Counted from the first letter of the stretch, positions 8,740 to 16,521 are shown. The stretch: DNA of 16,703 nt from Firmicutes bacterium UBA5499 (GCA_002426275.1 DIPB01000172.1:1-16703); one strand, 5' to 3'. Notes: generated by a model not told the origin, from the letters alone. Numbers and translations are program-made.

Positions 8740-8751
8740 AATGATATCATT
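8740..8751. promoter_or_regulatory. Perfect 12-bp palindrome AATGATATCATT, possible operator
   Basis: An uninterrupted inverted repeat lies in the AT-rich part of the divergent region, about 180 bp before the plus-strand genes. It lacks the central CG typical of many LacI-family operators, and AT-rich DNA gives such palindromes by chance, so assignment to the neighbouring repressor is speculative. Confidence 0.25.
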
Positions 8752-8926
8752 ACAAGCTTAAAGATGCTATTATTTGATAAAAGCTATCATAAGATATCCA
8801 AAAATCAATTAGAGAGTTAGCTGCAAAAATTTTCTGCTAAGAACTCAGCCTGGAGCGAGGTTGATGCCATCAAAAATGACTGACCAAAATGGACTTTAAC
8901 TAATTTTTTGGGGGAAAGGGTTGCAA

Positions 8927-9070
8927 ATGTACACTGATGAGAGAATCGTCCTGGATGGGAAGAGCAAGTTGAAAATTCTTTTGCTCGGAAAAGCTGAACA
9001 GTATTTTGCCGCTCAGCCATTTTACCAGATTGCTTCACGGTTGATTATTCGCGAGTCTTGGGTGAGGTGA
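8927..9070 (+). CDS. Hypothetical 47-residue small protein upstream of the UlaG-like hydrolase
   Basis: ATG at 8927-8929 preceded by GGGGGAAAGGG about 6 nt upstream, a credible ribosome binding site. The frame ends at TGA 9068-9070, 5 bases before the next ATG, so the ribosome binding site of the next gene (GAGGTGA) overlaps its stop, as in a coupled operon. The product begins MYTDERIVLDGKSKLKILLL and continues with an aromatic segment (EQYFAAQPFYQIASRL); composition is protein-like. No family is recognised. It could be a genuine small protein or the remnant of a longer gene lost by deletion. Confidence 0.5.
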   Translation: MYTDERIVLDGKSKLKILLLGKAEQYFAAQPFYQIASRLIIRESWVR

Positions 9071-9075
9071 AATAA

Positions 9076-9750
9076 ATGGAAATCACTTGGCTTGGGCAGG
9101 CTGGGCTTCTGTTCGACACCGGGGATACAAAAATCATGGTTGATCCTTATTTATCAGACAGCGTAGGAAAGCAAAATCCCAAGAATCGCAGGCGGGTCGC
9201 TGTTGATAAACGTTTTCTTAAGATAACTCCTGATATTCTCATTTGCACTCATAATCATTTGGATCATACTGATCCCGAAACGCTAGCGCAGATCTTAAAC
9301 ACCGAAAAAGCCATAACGGTGCTTGCACCGTTCGACTCCTGGCATGCGGTAAGGGCCTTCGGAAAGAATCATAACTACGTAATGTTTAATCGCCTCTCAC
9401 ACTGGACGGAAGGGGACATTCACATTAAAGCCGTACGCGCTGAGCATTCTGACAAAACTGCCATAGGGGCAATTATCCAGCATGAACAGACGACTTACTA
9501 TCTTACAGGGGATACCCTTTACAATGACGAAATCTTCCCCGATCTCCCTGCGAGGATAGACGTAATCTTCCTGCCGATTAACGGCGCCGGCAACAATATG
9601 AACATGACGGACGCTCAGGCTTTCGCTGAAAAAGCAGGCGCAACCACGGCTGTTCCTTTGCACTTTGGAATGTTTGATTCCCTTGATCCACACGAATTCG
9701 CCTTTAAAAATAAGGTTATTCCGCAAATTTTTGAGGTGATTAAGCTATGA
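9076..9750 (+). CDS. UlaG-like metallo-beta-lactamase-fold hydrolase
   Basis: 224 residues, ATG start with GAGGTGA about 7 nt upstream. Metal-binding motifs of the metallo-beta-lactamase fold are complete: HNHLDH (His59, His61, Asp63, His64), His124 in AEHSD, Asp146 in TGDTLY and His196 in PLHFGMF. The N-terminus (ITWLGQAGLLFDTG, then IMVDPYLSD) is typical of the COG2220/UlaG branch, which includes L-ascorbate-6-phosphate lactonase and many uncharacterised hydrolases. At 224 residues it is clearly shorter than E. coli UlaG, so the lactonase substrate should not be assumed. There is no signal peptide, so it is cytoplasmic. Its neighbours, a sugar-type repressor and a glycosidase, suggest action on a sugar derivative such as a lactone or phosphoester; that is inference. 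Confidence 0.88.
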   Translation: MEITWLGQAGLLFDTGDTKIMVDPYLSDSVGKQNPKNRRRVAVDKRFLKITPDILICTHNHLDHTDPETLAQILNTEKAITVLAPFDSWHAVRAFGKNHNYVMFNRLSHWTEGDIHIKAVRAEHSDKTAIGAIIQHEQTTYYLTGDTLYNDEIFPDLPARIDVIFLPINGAGNNMNMTDAQAFAEKAGATTAVPLHFGMFDSLDPHEFAFKNKVIPQIFEVIKL

Positions 9751-9895
9751 TTATCACTTCTACGCGTGACCGCTGCCTTACTTGAACTCTGGAAGCAAAT
9801 GTGTTTTTTCATAGCGACTCTTCATGATAATTGCAATCAACCTTTATCTCTACTCGTTCCCATGGGTCTTAATTGTCAATAAGGGGGTATTTATT

Positions 9896-11299
9896 TTGGA
9901 AAGGTTACTCAAAATCGGTAAAGTTGCTCCGAAGCACTCATCTCAAATTATCCATTCGCGCCTTGGCATTGGCTTTGAAAAGCTAGACAGAAACGCATTT
10001 GATCCCGCAAAAGCCTACGATAAAGTCGCAGAGCTAGGTGTAAAGTGGGTGCGCATTCAATCAGGTTGGGCAAGAACAGAGCAGGCAAAGGGACAATATG
10101 ATTTTGCATGGCTTGATAACGTAGTTGACAATCTTTTAAAACGCGGTTTAGTGCCGTGGATATGCCTGTGTTACGGCAACGGCCTGTATGATGAAAAGGC
10201 GGCGAAGGTCTTCGGCGCAGTGGGTTGTCCTCCCATTCACTCGCAGGAAGCCAAAACAGCGTGGCATAATTATGTTAAAGCAACGACTGAGCATTTCAAG
10301 GGCAGAGTTGCATATTATGAGGTTTGGAATGAACCTGACGGTAACTGGTGTTGGAAGCATGGCGCAGACGCAAGAGAATACGGAGAATTTGTGATTGCCA
10401 CTGCGAAAGCTGCCCGCGCTGGGGACGATAGCGTAAAAATCATCGGCGGTGCGCAATGCAGGAGAGATCTACACTTTATGGATATAGCATTTGCAACGGG
10501 AATGGGACATTATATCGACGCCGTAACATTTCACGAATATACCCCTGACGAGAAGAGCGTATTTGGACGCGTTGCAGCGCTCAAAGCTTTATGCAGCATA
10601 TATAACCCTTCCATTGAAATTATCCAAGGGGAATCTGGTTCGCAATCTAGAAGCGGCGGCTGCGGCGCTCTAAATACAGGAGCATGGACTCCGAGAAAAC
10701 AAGCTAAACAGCTGGCAAGGCATACAATGGCGGATCTAATAACAGCTGTGAAATTCACTTCATATTTTTCGTGCATGGATATGATCGAAGCGCTTAACGG
10801 AACTGTAGGCGATAAAAACAGCTATCTGGATTATGGTTATTTTGGAGTCCTCAATGCTGATTTTGACGAAAACGGCTATGCAACCGGCGAATACTCGCCC
10901 AAAATATCTTATACAACCTTGCAGGTCTTATCTTCAATCTTTGCCGAGGATTTTGAAGTTGTGGATCTGCCAATTTTATTTTGCCCTCTTGAGTCGGGAA
11001 GAGTTTTCGGCCACGATTTTAACGAACCGTCGCTAATCAGCTCTGGCTTTAAAAAGCCGAACGGATCTCATGCCTTTGTTTATTGGAATTCAGCGGATTT
11101 GATGACAACAGAATTCGAATCTACAATCACTATCCAAACCGCCGGCTTAGAGGGCAAAATCCGCTTAATTAATCTTCTTGATGGAACGATCTACAGTTTA
11201 TCAGATCTGGTTGAGGATAAGGGAGATAATCGCTACTGGCTAAAAAATATTCCGATTACCGATTATCCGCTGCTTCTTACCTTTGGCGATTTTATTTGA
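9896..11299 (+). CDS. Clan GH-A glycoside hydrolase, GH39-like, probably cytoplasmic
   Basis: A TTG start at 9896-9898 is chosen because AAGGGGG lies about 8 nt upstream. The in-frame ATG at 9824 has no ribosome binding site, and would add 24 residues that look like a weak hydrophobic leader. From the TTG the protein is 467 residues without a signal peptide. The TIM-barrel shows KWVRIQSGWARTEQAKGQYDF (first strands), YYEVWNEPDGNW with likely acid/base Glu146, and IEIIQGESGSQ with likely nucleophile Glu246. A beta-rich C-terminal domain follows (about 350-467, ending PLLLTFGDF). The fold resembles GH39 beta-xylosidase/iduronidase-like enzymes, but the family and substrate are unassigned. It follows the UlaG-like gene by 145 bp and ends in a convergent gap. 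An intracellular glycosidase acting on imported oligosaccharides is the likely role. Confidence 0.82.
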   Translation: MERLLKIGKVAPKHSSQIIHSRLGIGFEKLDRNAFDPAKAYDKVAELGVKWVRIQSGWARTEQAKGQYDFAWLDNVVDNLLKRGLVPWICLCYGNGLYDEKAAKVFGAVGCPPIHSQEAKTAWHNYVKATTEHFKGRVAYYEVWNEPDGNWCWKHGADAREYGEFVIATAKAARAGDDSVKIIGGAQCRRDLHFMDIAFATGMGHYIDAVTFHEYTPDEKSVFGRVAALKALCSIYNPSIEIIQGESGSQSRSGGCGALNTGAWTPRKQAKQLARHTMADLITAVKFTSYFSCMDMIEALNGTVGDKNSYLDYGYFGVLNADFDENGYATGEYSPKISYTTLQVLSSIFAEDFEVVDLPILFCPLESGRVFGHDFNEPSLISSGFKKPNGSHAFVYWNSADLMTTEFESTITIQTAGLEGKIRLINLLDGTIYSLSDLVEDKGDNRYWLKNIPITDYPLLLTFGDFI

Positions 11300-11504
11300 T
11301 CAGAAAAAAAGCGGTGAACGACCTGCCTATCGCTTGTCTTCCCGCTGACTTGGCGACTGGTTTTCTTTCAACCCATCGGCTAGGCGCAATGACGCAAAGA
11401 GCCCCGCGCTCATACCGAGGCGGGGTCTTTGCAAAATAGCCGTTCAGCCGCGAGGTGTAGCGAGGCTGTTTCGCTATGTTCTCATCGCGTCAGCAGACTA
11501 AGAT
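11300..11504. other. Convergent intergenic region
   Basis: About 205 bp lie between the stops of the GH39-like gene (plus) and the solute-binding protein gene (minus). No coding frame is supported. It contains the long hairpin at 11394-11432 and a weaker inverted repeat, TAGCGA (11458-11463) with TCGCTA (11471-11476). Confidence 0.6.
11394..11432. terminator. Long hairpin between convergent genes, possible bidirectional terminator
   Basis: Arms GCAAAGA, CCCCGC and CTC (11394-11411) pair with GAG, GCGGGG and TCTTTGC (11417-11432). This gives 16 base pairs with two single-base bulges (11401, 11408) and a 5-base loop ATACC. The site is downstream of both converging genes. The stem is strong, but the following T-tract is poor on either strand (TTT within the stem), so termination is likely but not certain. 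Confidence 0.55.
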
Positions 11505-12905
11505 TCACTTGCCGACTGTGTTTAAAAACCGTTCCTGGAACCCGCGGGCCGCTTTGGCCAAGAGCGTTTTGGGATCAGCGTTCTTCTCCGTCAGCGTCGC
11601 CTGAACCGCAGGCCCCAGATATTCCGAATAAAGCTGCTGGCAGAAAAACGGCGGTTCCGGATGCATATATTTGGCCGCTTCATTCCAGACCTCCGGAAAA
11701 TCCACTAAGACGTCTTTATATTCCGCGGCCGCTTCCCTGGCTTTCTTGTCGATCTGGCCGGTAAAGATGGGCAAAGCTGTTAGCGCATTAATTTGTCCTT
11801 GCCGGCGCAGATCTTCACCGTTCTCTTTGATTCTTTCCGGATCCGCTGTTCCCAAGATCCTCCAAGTACTCCACTTGAAAGCCGCTTCCTGCACTTCGCG
11901 AGGCCGGTTAGGATTGATAATGTAGTAGTTGCCGCCCATCTGATTGGCGCGGCCCGCGGGACCGGCGGGCAGAAGCGCCATGCCAATGTCCTCCAGCTTC
12001 ATATTATACTGGTTCACCAGGGCCGGAATTCTGTCCTGCGCGGCAAACATCATCCCGATCTGAGCGCTGGCAAAACGGGTCATCAAATCCTGGGAGGTGG
12101 CCAAAAGCGTAGCTTGCAGCACATCATGCTGCCAACGCAGATCTTGGATGAACTCCAGAGCTTCTACAGCCTCTTTGCGATCGAAAACCGCCTTCCAGAC
12201 GCCGTTCTCTTCCTTCTGGAAATCTCCTCCCGCCTGCCAGACCCAATTGAGGAAACCCCAGCCCGCCTCGGCGCCGTTGCCCATGATGCCGAACCCGGCG
12301 ATCCCTTTCTGCTTGTCGGTAAGTTTCTTGGCGGCTGCCACAAACTCATCCCAGTCTGCGGGCGCCTTGGCGTTGCCCTGGCTGTCCAGGAGACCCGCCG
12401 CTTTGAATAGCTTTTTATTATAGAGAAGTCCCATCAGATAGCCGTTTGCCGGAAGCGCATAGACGCGTCCTTTTCTGACAAACGGCGCCAGGACGTCCTT
12501 GTTCAATTGATCCTTATATTCCCAGTTCGCTATGAGCTCCGTGAGATCTAAGGCATAGCCGCGTTCTGCCACGTAGCCTTCCGTGGCGAAAATACTGATC
12601 ACATCTTCGGCCGTGCCTCCCGCCATGCTGGTGCTGAAACTGTCCGGCGCATACGGCCGATCCGTCCAGCGAATCTCGATCTCAGGATAAATCTTATTGA
12701 ACCTGGCGATATCCTCTTTCAGCCTCTTGACAGCCACCTTGTCCGTTTCTTTAGGCCCCGCGTTCATCACCACCACTACTTTACCCCGCTCGCTTTCAGC
12801 TTTTTGCTCTCCCCCGTTGTTAAAGGCAAAAACGCCAATGACAATGACAGCCGCCGCAACCACTAGAAGCCACCATTTTTGACGCGCAGACATTTTAAAA
12901 ATCAC
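11505..12905 (-). CDS. ABC-transporter sugar-binding protein with N-terminal membrane anchor
   Basis: 466 residues from GTG 12903-12905. An ATG at 12891-12893 (MSARQKWW) is an equally good start, since the AAGGA site is close to the GTG and rather far from the ATG. The mature part matches the family 1 extracellular solute-binding protein fold (MalE-like): VVVVMNAG, EDIARFNKIYPEIEIRW, GRVYALPANGYLMGLLYNKKLFKAAGL, AGFGIMGNGAEAGWGFLNWVWQAGGDF, QDLMTRFASAQIGMMFAAQD, GGNYYIINPN. The N-terminus WWLLVVAAAVIVIGVFAF has no lipobox Cys and no clear cleavage site, so it probably acts as an uncleaved inner-membrane anchor rather than a lipoprotein. It is the last gene of the minus-strand operon, 52 bp after the coiled-coil barrel, and no permease or ATPase gene is visible in the window. 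The ligand is likely an oligosaccharide. Confidence 0.88.
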   Translation of the reverse strand: MIFKMSARQKWWLLVVAAAVIVIGVFAFNNGGEQKAESERGKVVVVMNAGPKETDKVAVKRLKEDIARFNKIYPEIEIRWTDRPYAPDSFSTSMAGGTAEDVISIFATEGYVAERGYALDLTELIANWEYKDQLNKDVLAPFVRKGRVYALPANGYLMGLLYNKKLFKAAGLLDSQGNAKAPADWDEFVAAAKKLTDKQKGIAGFGIMGNGAEAGWGFLNWVWQAGGDFQKEENGVWKAVFDRKEAVEALEFIQDLRWQHDVLQATLLATSQDLMTRFASAQIGMMFAAQDRIPALVNQYNMKLEDIGMALLPAGPAGRANQMGGNYYIINPNRPREVQEAAFKWSTWRILGTADPERIKENGEDLRRQGQINALTALPIFTGQIDKKAREAAAEYKDVLVDFPEVWNEAAKYMHPEPPFFCQQLYSEYLGPAVQATLTEKNADPKTLLAKAARGFQERFLNTVGK

Positions 12906-12957
12906 ATCCTTCCGTCAAATTCGCTAAGAATCATTGGGATAGCCGAAAGCGCCGCGT

Positions 12958-14736
12958 CTAAAAATTCGCTTTCAGGGACAATTCCAGCACCTTGGCCTCA
13001 TAATCGCCAGCTGCGTCGGCGGAATCGCGAAAAGCGCTCTTCTTCGAAGTCACTTCCAGCACTGTCTGGGAACTGATGGCGATCTCCACGCCAAAAGCGT
13101 TTGTCAGCTGGCTGCCTTCGAGCTCACCCTGATTCTTCGTCTGCTTTTGTCCCCAAACCAGTCTCCAACCTGGGTACAGCTGATAAGCCAAGCCAAGATC
13201 AGTGATGGAAGAAGTAAAAGCCAGTTGCTCGTCGCCTGGAGTCTGAGGATCATCCCGTCTGCTCACGGTGCGCCGTTCCAACTGCCCCAAGAGCTTTAAC
13301 TCTCTGCTGGGAAGCTCTAAGCCTCCCACTTTGAGAAATCCAGTGAGATCTGCTTCCGCGCCCAATTTTTCTACGGTATAGTGACGCTTGCTGTTCAAAG
13401 CCGTGACGATGGTGCCGCCGGCGTCCGCTGGTCTGAGCTCATTTAAATCCGTCCGCTCGAAGGCGGCCAGCAAGCGTCCCTGCGGCTGATAGAGGGCCCG
13501 GAACTGATAGCCGCGTCTATTGGGCGTGCTCAGCCCATACGGCAATGCTTCCAGAGTCCTAGCGATGGCGGTGCCCATGGCGGACTGCGCTTCATCCGGT
13601 CCGAAGACGCTCAGCACTGACAGATCGTATTGCCGCGATTGACTGGTGGGAGCGTAATAATAGGGACCGACTTTCAGAAGCCTGGTCTGCAAAAGCAGCT
13701 TTTCCCCTCGCCAAAGCAGCTCGGTCACAGACGCCTGATCCGGGATGGCCGCAAGACCAGTCGCCACATCGTCATCGTAACTGCTCCTCACATACTCGCC
13801 GCTGCAGAAGAGATTCTGCCGCAGCTTAACCTGCCAATCGATCCCCAATAGCTCGCCCCGGGCCGCCTCGCCGCTGCCCGTGGAAGGGTCATCGGCCAAG
13901 CTCACCCAGTTTGCGCCCAAAAAGCTCTGCCTCTGGGGAAAGAGAGTAAGGGAGAAACCCGTAAGATAGCGATGGAAGGGACTTGCGCCGTCTTTGCTGC
14001 GCACCCTGCTCATCAACCCTTTGAGGTAGAGATTCTCCAGCGTAAGCTCACTGTAGACGCCTTCCAGTTTGCGCTTGCTGCCTTGAATCCCCTGCTCCCC
14101 GAGCCAATCTTCCCGCGGCCTTTGAAATAGGGAAGACTCGAACCAGGGATGATCCGCGGCGTAATAAAGGGTCAAGGGAGTGAATTCCGCCCAGTAGGTG
14201 CCGGCAATAGCGCTGATGAGAGAAGAATTCACCCGGATAGCGATGTTATCCGTAGTGAGTTGGGGCGCGCCACCCCAAATGGATCTGGCGTTCAGATCGC
14301 TTACCACTTCGAGCTGTGAGTTGGGCCGGCCAGAGATCGTCATGAGGATTCGCTCATTGGCTTTGCTGCCCTGGGTTTGGGCTTCGTTTTCAACTGCGTC
14401 GTACCACAGCGGTCTGCCCAAAAAATCCCGGGCGCTTTCGGCGCCTTGCCCGGTAACATGAAAACGCCGCAGCTGCCCTAAGCCGTAACCGTAAATTCGG
14501 AAGCCCTCCAGCTGATCTTCCAGCCGGCTTTGCTGCTCTTCCACTCCTTGTAACCTACGCTGAAGGTCACTCGCTTCAAGCTCGTAATCCATCAGCCGTC
14601 TCTCCAGACCGGCGGTATCTTCCGTGCTACTCTGCTCCGGGGCCTGAAGGAAAGGCAAAAAATCGCTGAGATCTTCCGCCTGTACCGCGCCGCCTAGGAG
14701 CGCGCAAAAAGTCATGGTTAACAATCTTTTTCGCAT
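12958..14736 (-). CDS. Outer-membrane beta-barrel protein with N-terminal coiled coil
   Basis: 592 residues, ATG start with AAGGAGGAG a few bases upstream. The signal peptide is residues 1-20 (ends GGAVQA). A short coiled coil spans about 41-78 (LERRLMDYELEASDLQRRL and following heptads). From about 80 onward the sequence alternates polar and hydrophobic residues with Tyr/Trp-rich strands and ends LSLKANF, a typical barrel C-terminus with terminal Phe. It shares landmarks with the upstream barrel: GTYW followed by TPLTLYYA (179-190) and ADDPST (281-286) at nearly the same positions, so the two are probably paralogues. Lying between a barrel gene and a sugar-binding protein gene, it is likely a substrate-specific porin; the periplasmic coiled coil may contact peptidoglycan or a partner. 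Exact family not identified. Confidence 0.75.
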   Translation of the reverse strand: MRKRLLTMTFCALLGGAVQAEDLSDFLPFLQAPEQSSTEDTAGLERRLMDYELEASDLQRRLQGVEEQQSRLEDQLEGFRIYGYGLGQLRRFHVTGQGAESARDFLGRPLWYDAVENEAQTQGSKANERILMTISGRPNSQLEVVSDLNARSIWGGAPQLTTDNIAIRVNSSLISAIAGTYWAEFTPLTLYYAADHPWFESSLFQRPREDWLGEQGIQGSKRKLEGVYSELTLENLYLKGLMSRVRSKDGASPFHRYLTGFSLTLFPQRQSFLGANWVSLADDPSTGSGEAARGELLGIDWQVKLRQNLFCSGEYVRSSYDDDVATGLAAIPDQASVTELLWRGEKLLLQTRLLKVGPYYYAPTSQSRQYDLSVLSVFGPDEAQSAMGTAIARTLEALPYGLSTPNRRGYQFRALYQPQGRLLAAFERTDLNELRPADAGGTIVTALNSKRHYTVEKLGAEADLTGFLKVGGLELPSRELKLLGQLERRTVSRRDDPQTPGDEQLAFTSSITDLGLAYQLYPGWRLVWGQKQTKNQGELEGSQLTNAFGVEIAISSQTVLEVTSKKSAFRDSADAAGDYEAKVLELSLKANF

Positions 14737-14760
14737 CCCCAGCTCCTCCTTTTTCTCAGG

Positions 14761-16521
14761 TTAAAATCCGCTGCGATACTCAACGTATAAAGTTTTACTG
14801 GTCGTCTGCTTTTCCGTTAACTTCAAATTATACAGCACTCGCAGCCAAGCGCGCGAGGCGACGCTGCTTCTCCACTCTAAGCGGTAGAGATCCTGCCTGA
14901 CAGCCTGCTGTTCGGTTATGTCCGTACGCAAACGATAACGTCCTTGAAATGTGCTTCCTGGGATTGGCGAGGCTTCCACCTGGACGAATGGCACCTGTCC
15001 GGTGGTGAGCGTCCTCTTTGCCCCTTGCGAGGCGATGCTGCGGAAAAGATCGTAACCCACTGTGACTGTGGCGCCCCCCACTGGCCTGGTTAAGCCCAAG
15101 GAATCCAGCTGTTGCTTGAACGCACTCTCAGTCGAAAGCTTGTTTGCATATTCGCCAATGGTCAAAGCTAAGCTGCTGCCGCGTCCGAAAGGCAGCCCCC
15201 CCAGATCCACTCTGAGCTCAAGGCCCTTATAACCAAATGTCCTCATCAGGCCCGTGAGCTCCCGGGCCTGATTCCAGAGCAAGCCGGCTTTGACGCGACT
15301 ACCAAGCCGCAGGCCGTCCACTTTCCATTCCCAACGTTTGACGTTTCTGATGAAATAAGGATCCAAAGGATTTTCATCGTATTGATAGAGGAAATTCTCC
15401 CCGATCGTTTGGATGGCTGCATATTGCGTCGGATAGCGATCGCTGATGGCATAGTAATTGAACGTCAGAGGAATTTTGAATTCCAATTTCCCTTCCGCTC
15501 TGAGCGCGTATTCCATGGTGGCAATTGGTCCGGCGAGCCGATCCGTATCCAGGCGGCACAAATTGCCCTCGCCTGAGAGATTGTAACCAAGGCCCCCAAT
15601 TTTGCTGTTTCGAGACAAAGTGAGGCCAACAGTGGTTGCGTCGTAGGCGCCCTGGATCTTGTTCGCAGACTCGGGATCGTCTGCGATCCTCATGAAGAGG
15701 AGTCCCGCGCTCCCGCCGGAGATGGGAGCTGTGGCGTAGTTATAAAGGAAGTAACGGTCAAAGCCGCTGCCGTTGCCGTCCGCGGTTCTGGCCAGAAAAC
15801 CCTGCCAGTTGAGCCCAAACAGCTTGGCAGAGGCTATGATTCCGTTGAAAGAATGCCTCCTGTCTTTCTGTGTGTCATCTTCGCGCCGGGCGACGTAGAT
15901 GGTGAAAGGCGAACGGCTGTGCCAAAAATTCCCCACCGTCAAATTCACCGGCTGACTTTTGAGATTGAATTTGGTGGAAATATAAAATTCATCTCTGCTC
16001 ACTGTCAACTGATCGAAAGAAGTCGTTCCCAGTCCGTTTTGCATGTAAAGCATGAAACCCACTCTGGTGTTTGAATCAACTTGCGGCCTCAGCCTGACGG
16101 CATTGTAGATTCTGGGATTGCCTCCGTTGCCAGCCGAAAAATCAATAATGCCTTTGGCCTCGCTCCAGGCTCCATATTTGTTCTTTCTTTGAGCGACGGC
16201 GTTTTGGGCGGCGGCGATCCGCCGCTGGATAGAGTCAAGCTTCACCCCCATGCCGGCAAGCTCTGAGCCGTATTCTGTCAGCAGCTGATTTAAGGCCTCT
16301 ACGGTCTCCAAATCCAGCGGTTTGCCTTCAGCGTTCTTAACCGCTTGAGCTGTCAATTCCGCTGCCCGCCCACGCTGGATTTCCTGAAAGACCGCGTCTT
16401 CCTCGATCAAATCAGCTGCGGCCAGCACACTGAAGGCTTGCTGCTCAGATTGCCCCGCCGCCGCAGCGCCGATGGCCAAAAGCAATGAAAGCAAGATTAT
16501 CGGGGCTTTGCATCTGTTCAC
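14761..16521 (-). CDS. Outer-membrane beta-barrel protein with degenerate SLH-like N-terminus
   Basis: 586 residues. GTG start (16519-16521) with G-rich sequence upstream. The signal peptide is about residues 1-23. Residues about 27-105 (FSVLAAADLIEEDAVFQEI, RGRAAELTAQAV, LDLETVEALNQLLTEYGSEL, GVKLDSIQRRI) follow the order of an SLH repeat plus helical linker found in SLH-type porins of Terrabacteria diderms, although the SLH consensus is eroded. The rest is a barrel with GNFW then SPFTIYVA (197-210) and ADDPES (280-285), shared with the next gene, and it ends YRSGF with a C-terminal Phe. The stop is 24 bp before the start of the paralogous barrel gene. The likely role is a porin tethered to the cell wall; its specificity is unknown. 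Confidence 0.75.
   Translation of the reverse strand: MNRCKAPIILLSLLLAIGAAAAGQSEQQAFSVLAAADLIEEDAVFQEIQRGRAAELTAQAVKNAEGKPLDLETVEALNQLLTEYGSELAGMGVKLDSIQRRIAAAQNAVAQRKNKYGAWSEAKGIIDFSAGNGGNPRIYNAVRLRPQVDSNTRVGFMLYMQNGLGTTSFDQLTVSRDEFYISTKFNLKSQPVNLTVGNFWHSRSPFTIYVARREDDTQKDRRHSFNGIIASAKLFGLNWQGFLARTADGNGSGFDRYFLYNYATAPISGGSAGLLFMRIADDPESANKIQGAYDATTVGLTLSRNSKIGGLGYNLSGEGNLCRLDTDRLAGPIATMEYALRAEGKLEFKIPLTFNYYAISDRYPTQYAAIQTIGENFLYQYDENPLDPYFIRNVKRWEWKVDGLRLGSRVKAGLLWNQARELTGLMRTFGYKGLELRVDLGGLPFGRGSSLALTIGEYANKLSTESAFKQQLDSLGLTRPVGGATVTVGYDLFRSIASQGAKRTLTTGQVPFVQVEASPIPGSTFQGRYRLRTDITEQQAVRQDLYRLEWRSSVASRAWLRVLYNLKLTEKQTTSKTLYVEYRSGF

Larger units (their letters stand above)
8381..8926. other. 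Divergent intergenic region, AT-rich, no convincing long gene
   Basis: About 550 bp separate the repressor start from the first plus-strand ORF. Short frames exist on both strands but none combines a good ribosome binding site with protein-like composition. The stretch 8700-8820 is strongly A+T-rich and contains the palindrome AATGATATCATT. The region probably holds the promoters and operators of both divergent units; no riboswitch fold was recognised. Confidence 0.6.

Noticed and set aside
9747..9785. 12-residue frame whose ATG overlaps the UlaG-like stop codon (ATGA)
   Set aside because: Too short, no ribosome binding site of its own, and no resemblance to a leader peptide.
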